Source: Cornus controversa (taxonomy: Eukaryota; Streptophyta; Magnoliopsida; Cornales; Cornaceae). Taken from it: a stretch of DNA of 64,000 bases. Position numbers and translations under genes: made by a program. Where the stretch lies: NCBI GenBank assembly GCA_026545225.1, contig CM048845.1, positions 120,035,033-120,099,032 of the forward strand, in the 5' to 3' direction. The notes under the pieces were generated by a model. The model was not told the DNA's origin, made no database searches, and saw only the letters and a program-made list of their open reading frames with translations. Positions 1 through 11,726 of the stretch are shown piece by piece. Each line of letters starts with the position of its first letter. Position 1 is the stretch's first letter.

Positions 1-2146
1 GTTCATGTCTTCTGGTAACTCGGTATCAATCCATGAAGACCAGTTCACATCGCTATCCATGTCCCACAACAGCTCTGTTTTACCTTCCATGCTATTAACC
101 TTCTCAATTAGTGTTTGTAGCATCTGATGGTTCAACACTTCATAGTCCCTGCATAATTTTCATAGTAATACATTTAGATAGATTATCTAGAAATGCATCT
201 TTTTTTTAACTAACAATATACATGATTGAAAATCTGGTTTCTACCTGTATGTAACAATGGCATGTAGAAGTTGGACTGATGCAAGAAGCACAAAGAGTGA
301 CCTGACCAGACTTATTATCCATGTCTGTTGTTCAATATCATTTGTTGCATACCGGAGGATTGCAAATTCAATCAAGAATGTAGCACATAGCCCTGCAAAT
401 GAAAAATTTTAGTAACCAACAACCGAAAGCTAAAAAAACCATGCAGTTTTAAAATATAAAATGAAGATATGTGTACCTATATAAAGTCTAGGTCTCACAG
501 TGTATGTTTGCTTTGTACTAGTAAACACATAAAGGATAAAGATTGATATAGAGTACACAAAGAAAGTTTTGAGTAACCGTGATTCTAGCAAAATAGCATT
601 GTGCAAAGCGAATAGCTTATCTATGGCAACAAACATGCTTGCTTGCTTGCTTTCAAAAGCTTCCTGTAAAAGACGTGGAGATTGCAGGAGAGGACGTGTT
701 ACTACAAGTAATAGAAGTAAGAATAAACAACTTAATTGCAACAATTATAGAGATAACACTAACCTGAGCTGCCAGCATCGACTCTGAATTTTCAACCAGA
801 TGATCATGGGCTCGTTGAAGCTGTTCTTGACGTCGAAGAAGCTCCTCTTGTTGTCTATGCCCAAATTCAGCCAACCATTGCACGGTTCCCCTGCAAGTAT
901 AAACCAAAAGAAACAATGATTTGTATGGATTTGAATTTGAATATCTAATTTGATAACATGAATTTCTTGTATGTTTTACCTGCTCTCTTCAAGTGCTTCA
1001 GACTGAAATTTAGTTAGAGACTCGAGACCCTCAAGAGCAACAGACTGCCCATCTAGAAGTTGCTTTTGCTTCTCCAAGGAACTCCCTGCCATTGCTCCAA
1101 TGTCATCAGCTTTACTTTGCAGAGTATTCATCTTCAAAGACATTTCATCTCCAACTCTACTAATCTCCTTCTCAATTTCAACAGCTTCATTCTTTAAGTT
1201 ATTAATTTCTTGACCCAAATTATCATAAGAATCATGAAGCATTGTCATTCCTTCAACCAATTTGTCCTTCATTATTTCCTGTCCTTCATTCAGCTTTATT
1301 TGAGCGGCTGCAATTCCCTCAGATTGCTTATAAACAGCTTCTGAATGCTTCAATACAGTACCAACATGATCTTCAACTTTCTTTGAAGTTTGAGTCACTT
1401 GTTGTGTAAGAAGATCAATGGAATCCAAAGAATTCTGGATATTATTTGAACTCTGCAATAGATACTCTGCCTTCTCCTCTATGTTCTCTAATTTATCTTC
1501 AGCGAATTGAGCAGACTTTTTCAGTTCATTTACCAATCTCTCTGTTTCATGCTTAAATGCACCGGCCCTACAATATCATAAAATTGAAAATTATGGTTAA
1601 TATATGTAATAGAAACTGATAAAATTGAACTCAAAAAAAGAAACTATGTATACTTAACTGTAACTGATGGCAGATAGAGTTGGTCTCTAGATAGAACTCA
1701 AGATAAACCTTATGTGCATCCCCATTCAAGTGCTTAAGGCAGTTAACCATGCTAGACTTTGTGTCACAGTAAGGAAACTGAGGCCGGCCGGTGTCCTTTT
1801 GAAAGCAATCGCTGAGATGCCAAGCTAATCTAGACTGCATCTCTTGATCAGCAAGAATCTCTGAACAACTGGCGAAGAGCTTTTGATAAGCATTTCGCCG
1901 ACAGGAATTCAGCCCAACCGACGACAGTGTTTCCGCCTTCTCGACCAACTCTTGTCCCTTCCGGCTGGTGAGAGGTTCCATGGAGAATTCGGTAATTGCG
2001 TCTTTAAAAATCATTGTGTTCTCTGGTGGGTTCTTGAATGAATCTGTCTGTTTGGAAGAAAATGACCATCCCCATCCCCATGACTGGCAGCTTTGCGAAA
2101 GCAAGACTAAAATCAACAGGAACAAAAGATGAAGATGACCACCCAT
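1..2146 (-). CDS. GEX1: GEX1-type nuclear-envelope karyogamy protein, 3' end cut by window edge
   Basis: Six exons are visible: 2146-1659, 1567-980, 890-764, 663-477, 392-245 and 148 to beyond base 1. They give 562 codons in one frame with GT-AG introns. The start at 2146 opens a signal peptide (about residues 1-21), followed by a Cys-rich domain (Cys 82, 94, 114, 127, 136, 159). A long coiled coil covers about residues 163-400 (exons 2-3), then come two or three membrane segments (about 433-450, 464-477 and 490-508, exons 4-5). Exon 6 begins an acidic tail with WSSWIDTEL. This order is that of plant GAMETE EXPRESSED 1, the KAR5/Brambleberry family of nuclear-envelope proteins needed for nuclear fusion and gametophyte or embryo development (family knowledge). 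No premature stop is seen; the C-terminus lies outside the window. Identification rests on recognising the domain order and many family stretches. Confidence 0.93.
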
Positions 2147-4090
2147 TTGTGTTCCCTTACTGACTGCTATATATGCTACCCAATCTGTTCAATCACCAAT
2201 ACCATTAAACATGCATTAGACAGCCAAAACTAGTTCTATATTTTTGTGATTACATGCATTCACAGTTGTATAATATATTATGCCTTCAATATATGTACTA
2301 CCAAGTTAGATGCTTACAGTTACATGTATGTGTAGAGAGAGTGAGTCAGAATACTTGAAGAGCAAGTAAAGGAAGCCGGAGGGGTTATTATCTGAAAAAG
2401 ACAGGTTTGAAAAGAACTCTATAGATATTGGGGAAAAGATATTGAATGAGGAATATATCTGCATACTAGAAAGAGACATGCCAAAAGAAAAAACAGATTA
2501 GGTTTTTATTCTGTCCTATCATTTTTAACTTTTTTTTTTGGCGATAATTAAGATGAGATTTTAGTAACAAAAGAAACAATGAATACATAGGAGTTCAAAC
2601 AAGCCTACAAGCAAACTTAGCAAGCACCAACATCCTCAATCAATGAGAATCAAAACTTGGGTAATTGTTTAATCGTTTTATAGAAAATGCTATATTTCAC
2701 ATCTAATAGGATCATTGTTTTGAAAAAAAACAGAATGCTAATTATAGACTTTACTCTGTTATTTGAGTTGCCATTTACAAACCCAAAAAAAAATATCCCA
2801 GTTTTGTAATAGTTATTCAAGTGTTGGTGCTCCTCAGTTCCTTGTTTAAAGCCCTAAGTTTAGATTTTCGAAACCAAGAAAAGAAAAAAAAAATTCATAG
2901 AGAGACAGAGTATTGAAAGCAAGTCTCTTTGATGACTATAAACTGTATGATAAGTAAAAAAAAGACCCTTTTCAATCTGGGCTAAAATTCATGTTATTAT
3001 ATGATAGAGACTGCGATTCTCTGATAGTGTTTGTGTAAGCAGTAGTGTTTGTATGAGCGTGTGTGTGTGTATATATATAGAGAGAGAGAGAGAAAGAGAG
3101 AGAGAGATACCAAGTCAGTAATCAAGTTTGTTGAAGACTAGTTCAGATTGTGATTGGAGAGACTGTGGAGATTAGTACTGCATTGGTCATAACCCTGTGG
3201 CTGTGCGAAGGAAGAGAATACGGACAAGAGTCGCAGCACTGCAATCCTCTCATACACAACATGGATGATATGTATATATATATATATACACAATTCGTAA
3301 GTAACTGAAAAGGAAACAAAAAAACGATGCGTCTCTTTCAAGAGGCATATATATAGAAGTTGAAGAAAAACAAAATAAGAAACAAAGAAATAAACGACAT
3401 GTCATTCAAGAGGCACGTGACTCTTAGTTTCCGAACAACAATCTTATTTTCCGACATGTACCCCCCTCAACGAATTTGAAATAACTTAAATACTAATTAC
3501 TAATTTCCATGTTCCTTTTCGTTCCTAATTTCCCATTACTTGGATTAGCAAAATATTGAACTAATTCTTTTCAATGTGCCCTGTCACCTAGTTACAAGAA
3601 TTATAGTTGCTCCTATATATATATATATAATATATATATACACACGGGCGCGCGCTCGCAATTCATTGAGGCCTTTCAATAAATGGTCCCATATCTCATA
3701 TTCATATTCTGGTAGATATGATTATTTAATCACATAATATTTGTGAAATTAATACAAACAAACTGATTTAATTTTATTGGGCACCCAACAGACTGATTAA
3801 TCCACCATCAGTTACAAATATGAAATGGTTCCGTTTGTACATTGAAAATAAATTCAAACCCAGATGGAGATTTGAATGTCTTTGCATTATCATTCAGTGG
3901 CCGCAGATATTAATCAAAATCAAATTTTCAAAATACTAAAAAATATAAATAAATAAAATGTGATTCAATGTACAGAATTTGATATGAGCAAAACCATTTG
4001 TTTTGCACAGAACATAAATGATGCACCAGAAAATAAGCAAACATCGGCTTAAAAGCAAGCACCGAACGAGACTCGTGAATGTCACCAAGG
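2147..4090. other. Intergenic region upstream of GEX1 with simple repeats
   Basis: No gene is supported here. The sequence is AT-rich and holds a compound GT/TA/GA repeat at about 3058-3107, (AT)n tracts at about 3271-3289 and 3613-3640, and a short purine-rich stretch near 2880. The GEX1 promoter must lie in the part next to 2146. A TATA-like run on the minus strand at about 2166-2174 is very close to the start codon, so I do not call it. Confidence 0.5.
3058..3107. repeat. Compound (GT)n(TA)n(GA)n microsatellite
   Basis: A GT run, a short TA run and a GA run follow each other directly, about 0.9 kb upstream of the GEX1 start codon. Confidence 0.9.
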
Positions 4091-4093
4091 TTA

Positions 4094-4876
4094 TGTATTG
4101 GTATGCGGAATGGAATAGAATGAAATGTAAGTAAAAATGGAATGAAATGGTTATTTTCATTTTACTATTTAGTTGTAAAAATGATTGATACGCAGGAATG
4201 AAATGAAATGTAAGTGGAAATGAAATGGAATGGTTATTTTCATTCTACTGTTTGGTTGCAAAAATAAAAAATATGTAAGAATGAAATGAAGTTCAAATTT
4301 AATTATCCAAAATACTCTATGTGACGAATAAATTAAACTAACAAAATAACATTTTTCTATAAAAAATTAAAAGAAATAGTGGTATTGGTGGAAGAAGGTT
4401 GTGGTGGAAGGTGATGGTGGTGGAAGATGGCGATGGTGGTGGAAGGCAGTGGGGTGGGCGGTGGTGGAAGGCGGTAGTGGTGTAGGTGGTGGTGGAATGC
4501 AACGATGATGGTGGTGGTAAAAGGCAATAGTAGTGTAGGTGGTGGTGGTGGTGGAAGACAGTGGTGGTGGTGGCGAAAGGCAAGGATGGTAGTGGTGGTG
4601 GTGGAAGACGACAGCAGTGATGGTAGTGGTGGAAGGTGGTGGAAGTGGCGATGGTGGAAGGCAGTCGAGATAGGGTGGAGGTGACGATGTGATGAAGGGA
4701 TTATTAGGAATATCAATTTTATTTTAATATTACTTGAAAATGGAATGATCATTCTATAGGTTTAGTTATGGAATAGATTTTCATTCTAAGGAAATGTCAT
4801 TTCAACTTTAAAATTCATACCAAACAAAGAAATTATTGGAATGGGCATTCTATTCTCTTCTAACGTATCAAACGCA
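4094..4876. mobile_element. Probable MITE with a GGT-rich core
   Basis: The left end (TTGGTATGCGGAATGG) and the reverse complement of the right end (GTTTGATACGTTAGAAG) are imperfect inverted repeats, and both lead into GAATGGAATAG-type subterminal repeats. The subterminal motifs recur in the element at 40352-41223, which points to one family. The centre (about 4378-4690) is a degenerate GGT/GTG minisatellite. I could not fix a target-site duplication, so the exact ends are uncertain. Confidence 0.5.
4378..4690. repeat. Degenerate GTG/GGT-rich minisatellite
   Basis: About 310 bp of runs such as GGTGGTGGTGG mixed with GGAAGG and GATGG, strongly purine-biased on the plus strand. Open frames on the minus strand read as His/Pro/Thr-rich strings and are products of the repeat. 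Confidence 0.85.
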
Positions 4877-5784
4877 ACACAACAGTTGTGGCCTAAATTA
4901 CACAGAGCGAGAGTGTGAAGCGGCAAATTCTATGCCATATGGAGAGAGCAGCGGTGAAGTAAGAGTGTGTGCAAAACACGAAAGCGACACTTGTTTAGAA
5001 TAATTACGTGACTTAGGTTGTACGCCAGTGTATTTATGGGCCTAGAAACTTAATTTGTACTCTTGATTTATCTCGTGAACCTCTGTGCTTATGGGCCTGA
5101 GAAAATCTCCATGACACCTTCTATGTGCTATGTAAGCTGCCTCATAGTCATGTGAGAAGTGGGTAACGGACTCAAAAACTTTATACAAAGCCCAATTTGA
5201 TCCACACACAAATGGGGATTAGGTCACTGGTTACAAGTTTACCATAAAAAAAACAGATTATTCAGTTATAGAGAAGACCTATCGCTAGTGATTGATTGAT
5301 TTGTTAGCATCTAAAAGCTCGAAATAATAAGGAAAAATACCAGCAGTTAGTCCCACAAAAGCACCCCAAATAAGTGCAACTAGATAACTCTAGACAAAGA
5401 TAGAATAAAACACAATCACAAATAAAGAGACAAAAAATCTATATGATTATTGATTCAGTACTAACTACTAAATCCTATATCTATGAATAGTCTCTCATGA
5501 AATAATTTACTAACAAAACAACATCACAACAAGAGATGTTACGTACTTAACTCTTATTTTCCTATAAGAATGAAATACAATAAAGTTATTTTAAAATAAA
5601 CACAACTTTTGTTCCAAAAATTTATAAAAAATTTCATTTTATGATAGATGTTACTATAACATATCATTACTACATTTAAATTTACATATATATATATATA
5701 CACACACATGTATAATATCGATTATATAAATTCAAGAGAGAAAATTGAAAATATCCCCTCATGTTTAATAAAGATATATTAACC
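4877..5784. other. Intergenic AT-rich DNA
   Basis: I see no gene. An AT/AC repeat lies at about 5687-5708. The rest is unremarkable AT-rich sequence. Confidence 0.5.
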
Positions 5785-7235
5785 TTCCTGATGCAGGAGC
5801 ATCCGAGTCAGATGATGCTGAGCTGTCAGACGACACGTTGATGACACTGAAATATCTTGAGTTGGCAGATCAGCGTAAAGATGGCAGGAAACCGTGACCT
5901 TGTCACTAATTAGGGTATTTTGGACGCGCTTCAGTATTTTGACATAACTTTGGCTACAGGTGTCAGAATCGCCTTTATGACCACAATTCGGAAAACTTGG
6001 TTCGGCACGCACGTCGTGGGCACCCAGCTAAAGCTGGGTGTGTCTGTTTTCGAGGCCAAAATTCACTGTTTTCCCCTCCGAATCCCTAATTTTAGTTATT
6101 TCTTTCCTTTTTTGGTAATATTTATTTTGTTGAATAGGAAGAGATTCTGGGCTTGATTTGGGCCAGAATTCTGGCAACTTTCTTCTTTTATTTCGTATTT
6201 TATTTTGGCAAGAATATTAGGTTTTTGCTATTTTTGGTAATGTTAACGAAGTTCAGCTATATAACCCGGCTTGTGGGTTGATTCGAAGGTACTTTTGATT
6301 TTTAATAATAATATTGAATACCAGAAACTTTTCTCTGAGTTTTTGGGCAATTCTCGTGCTTTCTTTCTGTTTATTTTCTGTTGCCCTTAGGGGTGGCAAG
6401 TTGGGCGGGTTGGGCGGGTTTGGGCCTGGTCAAATATGGGCGGGTTGAATATGGGTTGTGACCCATATTCAACCCGTTTGTTGCGGGTCAAATATGGGCG
6501 GGTTGAATATGGGTCGGGTCAACCCGTCAACCCATATTTGACCCGACTAGACACGACAGTAGCTAGGCGTCAAACACAAAAATGGAATGCACAAGGTCTA
6601 TAATCAAACAAAAAAACTATAATTTGCTAATCATACTGATATTATTTATATGGTTTGTTTATTTTTGGGTGTTAGCAAATTTTTTTTATTTTTTTTATCC
6701 AAGAGCTGATTGCGTAAAAGAATATAAGAATTTAATTGCAATCTAGTGTTTAATTACATTTATGAATCTATAGCAAAAGAGAAAAAAGAGTATAGAGTCT
6801 CGAGTAACTTAGTCAGCATAAATTTTCTTTAAAAAAACCAAAACATAAGCAAACAATTATAATAAGTATTTCAATTGAAAAAGGTATTCAACACTAACTC
6901 AATTATATTTTCATAATTGGGCAATTTTAAAAATGACCTACCAAATCACAGAAACACATGGAATATAATTAAAATTAAAACATTGAGAAATGTACTCAAA
7001 CACAAAAATGGACTCTGTAGATAGAGAAAGGTGACTTTTGAAAATTCAATTATTCTTGTTTTTTAATACAAAATGAACTCTGTGCATAGGGGGAGAGAAT
7101 GTGACTTTTGGATGAGTCTGAGTCTTTTGGAACTAATCAATAAAAATAAAAATACCGTTGAAAAAATAAAATATGTGACCTTTCGATGAGTCATTTTTTT
7201 TTTGGAATTAATAAAAAAAATCTAAAGAATGATGA

Positions 7236-7267
<32 letters not shown>

Positions 7268-7856
7268 CTCCAATGAAAATTGTTGTTGCACTATAAAGTT
7301 TGTGTCTAAATTATATATTCTTCTTATTTTTAATTAAGAAATTACAATGGTAAAGTCCGACAATAATTACTAAAAAGGAAAAATATTATTTTTTAAAAAA
7401 TTGAATTCTTACTAAAATACTTTTTTAAAAAATATATATATATTGTCCAAGTATAGAGAGAGAGAGGTGGGATCGAAGAGAGAGAAAGGGAAGAGAGAGA
7501 GAGGTGAGAGAGAGAAAGGAAAGAGAGAGAGAGAAGTGAGATCAAAGAGAGAGAGAGGTTAGATAGAAGAGAGAAACTTTAATTCACATTTTGTTTTATG
7601 GGTGAAAGATGGGTTGAATATGGGCACCCATATTCCACCCATATTCAACCCATCTAACCCGCTAATTAATTGGTTTATATTTATCCAACCCGTTTATGAC
7701 CCGTATAAGAAAATAAGTCACCCATATCCATTTTTAACTGGGCGGATATGGGCGGGTTGGCGGGTTGACACCCAATTTGCCACCTTGCCCTTAGCCTACA
7801 GAATAATCACTATTCTGTCCGGCGTCACTTCCTTACTAAAAATTTTTGTCAGATAG
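5785..7856. mobile_element. Possible LTR-retrotransposon LTR remnant, split by an hAT element
   Basis: The stretch 5785-6388 is less AT-rich than its surroundings, contains a TATA-like CTATATAACCC at about 6257-6267, and ends in T-rich sequence resembling a promoter plus leader. With the hAT element (6389-7784) removed, it continues smoothly into 7785-7856. This looks like a decayed solo LTR, but I did not find a second LTR, a primer site or a target duplication. It could instead be other moderately repeated DNA. Confidence 0.35.
6389..7784. mobile_element. Non-autonomous hAT element with perfect 8-bp TSD
   Basis: The 8-bp flank TTGCCCTT is present at 6381-6388 and again at 7785-7792. The ends read AGGGGTGGCAA and TTTGCCACC, an hAT-like terminal inverted repeat. 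Inside each end are repeated GGGCGGGTTGAATATGGG-type motifs in both orientations, typical of hAT subterminal repeats. The interior is AT-rich, has an (AT)n tract at 7236-7261 and a GA-rich stretch at about 7455-7570, and encodes no transposase. Confidence 0.85.
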
Positions 7857-8550
7857 TGTTTACAACACATATATATATATATATATTAATCTTCATTTGC
7901 GAGTCTTTGAAACATTAAGAAGAAGGAAAAACTAAAGTATTGTGATACTAAGATAACAAAAATGTCAATAACAATATATGCTAATATTTTTATAATTATT
8001 TCTTATATAACTTATTAAAGTACTATTTTTTTCTATTAATCGTGTTTTATTAAAGCTTGCAAGATTTTATTTAGTTAAAATGGTATATTTCTCATTTTTA
8101 ATTATTTTTTCAAGGTAATAATGTATATCTTTCCCAAAGTGAAATCAAACTACTCAATTATTTTTTTCAAAAAATAATTTTTTAGAAAATTGAAACAATT
8201 GTTGAAAGAAAAATAAATTTTTAACAATGTTTTTATATATAACTTACGATTTCATCTCTATGCATTTTCTTTCTCACATCAATTTGTCATCTCTATTTAT
8301 TTCAGTAGCATTTTTTCATTTTTTGGATTATATTTTCCTCAATAAATAGTAAGACTAATAGTATAAAAAGAAATTACATTACAATTGATTTATAAATTTT
8401 TAAAATTTTAATTACAAAGTTCTTGTTTGCCCTTTTTAAGACAAAATTTCTAACTCCGACGCCCTTGGTCCTATTATCAAGGGAGAAGCTGGTTTTCGGT
8501 CAGGTGGGGCAATGCCCTAATAACCCCTACCCCCAAAAACTTTTAAAAAG

Positions 8551-8586
<36 letters not shown>
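7857..8586. other. AT-rich spacer ending in an (AT)n tract
   Basis: No gene is supported. The right end is a pure AT repeat (8552-8588), into which the next hAT element appears to have inserted. Confidence 0.5.

Positions 8587-8588
<2 letters not shown>
8552..8588. repeat. (AT)n microsatellite
   Basis: About 37 bp of uninterrupted AT dinucleotide at the left edge of the hAT element starting near 8587. Confidence 0.9.
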
Positions 8589-8590
<2 letters not shown>

Positions 8591-9175
8591 GTGCACAAAG
8601 AACCGTTGGAACCGAAACCGTACCAAACCGTTGGCTACGGTTTCAGTTTCAGGTCCAGTAAAATTGAATCTAACCGAACCAGAATCGTTGGGGTAACGGT
8701 TCCCAAGAAATGAACCGAAACCAAAACCGTTATATATTAAATATATATATAATATAATAATTATTTAAGTTACAACTTACAAGATATATATCTCTTAACC
8801 CTAAATTGTTGTTCATTTTTAATGCGCAACAGATCCAGAAAATCAGAGACGGTACGAGTCAACCTTGCCCCTCAGCTGAGTCACATTTCCTTAATACTCA
8901 CCAATCCATTCACCCCTCATTTTTTTATCACTTTGGCATCGGCTTGTTCGTTATCTCCGGCGCGGGCCATCACTCTTCACTCCAGCACAAATCCAAGATC
9001 TGGTATATCTCTCTCTATCTCTCTCTCTCTCTCTCACACACATTCTCACAGTCTCACTCACTCAGTCTCTCACTCTCTCTCTAGTCAGTAGTCTCTACGA
9101 CTCTACAGTCTCTACCATCCAGAGCATCTCCGGACTTCGGCACGACACCACTTTGGAAGCTTTTCGACTTCAATT

Positions 9176-9212
9176 ATGGATTCACCAGGTTCCTCATCTT
9201 CCTCTGTCAGGG
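9176..9212 (+). pseudogene. Possible first exon of the decayed hAT gene
   Basis: An ATG opens a 12-codon stretch with a Ser run, which stops at a GTAAAT splice donor. The next exon could begin near 11804, after the inserted Mutator-like element, and reads about 17 residues of acidic and polar sequence before decaying. The leader upstream (9005-9115) is CT-rich, like a plant 5' UTR. This is too short to prove what it encoded. The call rests on its place inside an hAT element. Confidence 0.3.
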
Positions 9213-10107
9213 TAAATATAAATCATCTATCTTCTAAATTTCTAGTAATCTTTGAACATTAATTGATGTATGAATTGTATGATATGTTTTCTGGGGTTTC
9301 ATTTCTTTTATGGTATGTTCATTTCTTTCATGATTTTCTGGGGTGTATGCTCTCAATGGGTTGTTTGAAACCTATTAAGTGCTGAAAAGTAAAAGATTTC
9401 AGTGATTGCACCATTTAAGTGTTTCCGATAACACACAGGTAGCCTGTGGTAGGTACCACTTAAAAAGTAAAATGTGTTTTTAAAATCTAATTCGAAATCA
9501 GGTTTTTATTCTTATGCTTCATTTCTAAAAATTGAGTTGCTTAGAAATTTACAACAGTCAACCTTTGTAGTTATACAACCTGATGTACTTTCTTGTCTAA
9601 ATTTTCAGTTTTACTAAATAGTATTTTAGTCTATCAAGTGCTTTTCAGTGGTTAGGGTTAGCCTCTCTTTGCTTTGAACTTTTGTGGTTATATAACCTGA
9701 TGTACGAAACTAAGAAAGAAAATATATTTTGAATCAAACAACAAATAAAAAAGCATTATATTTATAGCCTTTTATGCTTTACTTTTTATTTTATTTCTCT
9801 TCCTATGTTGATATTAGGTATCATAACAAATGATGAGGCTTAAGGCTTAAATTAAGCCTTTCGATTCAATAGAATCAACACTAATACTTTCTAAATCCAG
9901 AGATACTAACACTAACATTATTTACTACTTACAGGCTTTACTAAATGGAAGGTAATGCCCTCCAATAGTAGACTGAAAAATTGATCATTAGCAAATATAG
10001 TTAATTTTGTTAAATTATAGGCATCATAAGAATACTTATTGAACATAAAAACAAAGGATCCAAACAAATGCTAAAAATTGAGTACGAAATGGTGGTATTA
10101 TTTTATA

Positions 10108-11726
10108 GGATTAAATACAATGACCTCCTCTGAGGTTTGGCCTAATTACACTTGGATGAGACTTTTTAAAAAACTTGCAATGACCTCCCCTATAATAAAA
10201 TAACATTAATTTTTAGGGTGAAATTACATTTATGCCCCCAAAATATTTCAGAATAAAAATATCAAAATATCTTTTACAATGGAAAAACAAAATTGTCCAT
10301 CATTGTTAATTAACACTTAGAAGTTGCTCATAACCTACCCACCCCTCACTCTCTCTTCTCAGCCACCATCCCTCTCATCTCTCTTCTTCCTCTTCCTTCC
10401 TTTGCTCTATTACACAAATCTCATAGTTCAGAGTCTTCAGACTCTCTCTCTTAGAAATAAACCAGCCAAAGATCTATTTATCTGAAAATAGGGGATGTGC
10501 ACCATCGGCTACGGCGAACTCAAAAAGACCCTATCATGAAAGTACAAACAGTGAGTTCTTCATCTACTTCACCTCTCGCCTCTCTTCTTTCCTCCATGAA
10601 GCTCTCCTCAAAATCAATCTTAAGCCAAACTCGTTCATGAGACCCACATGTTACCCTCTTCAGCTCTCTTTGAAGACTCAAAAGTAATGAAAACATGAAA
10701 GGAGGCCAAACATCGCGCACCGACGACGAGAAATGAGGTTGCGCATTCGAAAACCCCAAATCTGGTCATTTTCACTGCGATAATTTAACCATCATAGATG
10801 GACAAATTTGTTCCAGTCTTCTGCAGACACAATCCAACGCTAGTGAAGGATTTGGAAGAATGGTCCATTGGTAGATGGATTATAGGGTTTTAGATTTAGT
10901 TTTCATTTTAGGTTTGGCTTAGTAATTGGATTTCAGTCCAATTCATAGCCTCTGTTTTTCCAACCCCTTGATTTGGTTTTGATGGGTTTTTTATTTGTTT
11001 TGTTCTGTGAATGATTTAGTTATGATTTGGTGAGTGGAGATTAAGGGTGGTTACGAATGGTGTGTATGGAATATGCAAGACATTGATGGTGTGATAAACC
11101 CATGAAGATGCGTCAATTAATTATGCACAAGTGTTTAGCCTAGTTGTGAAGAATTATTTTTTTATTTTCTTTTTGGGATTAATTGTTCCATATCAGTAAC
11201 TTTTTAGGTGTGAACTAGGGATGCTTGATTCATTTGGGTTAAATTGGAGGAATAGAATTGTTATAGTGATTACAAGTTTGAATTATTTGGATTTGAGCAA
11301 AACTTTAAAACTTGTAACACATGTATAATGATATATGTATAATGTATGTGTATATATAGTAATATGGACATATATACAAGTAATGAAGTTGGTGGTGGGT
11401 GGAGAGAGAGGGGGAATATCTAGAAGAATGGGTGGCTGTGGGTGGAGAGATAGAGAGAAGTGGCGACTGAAAAGAAAAAAAAAAGATGAAAATGGTATTT
11501 TTGTCTTAAAATTTGAGTTATTTTGGTAAATAAATGCAATTGTAAAGGCTAATAAAGTCATTTTAGATTGAGAAAGGGAATTTTGGTTCAATCACTCATT
11601 TATTTGGGACAAAGGTGGTAATAGTAACAAGTGAGCAAATGTGAGGGGAGGTCACTGCACAAAATTTAAAAAGTTTCATTCGGGTGTAATTAGGCCAAAC
11701 TTCAATGGAGGTCATTGTATTTAACC
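10108..11726. mobile_element. Non-autonomous Mutator-like element, perfect 10-bp TSD
   Basis: The flank TTATTTTATA occurs at 10098-10107 and at 11727-11736. The element starts GGATTAAATACAATGACC and ends in the reverse complement of GGTTAAATACAATGACC. The inverted repeat extends for about 80 bp, including TTTGGCCTAATTACAC and a second GACCTCCCCT block. A 9-11 bp TSD with long TIRs starting in GG is characteristic of MULEs. The interior (about 10320-11550) has no transposase. A less AT-rich block at 10440-10900 could be captured host DNA. A second family member is at 37753-39459. Confidence 0.85.

Noticed and set aside
4338-4752. Minus-strand His/Pro/Thr-rich open frames
   Set aside because: They are produced by the GGT-rich repeat, which keeps several frames open.
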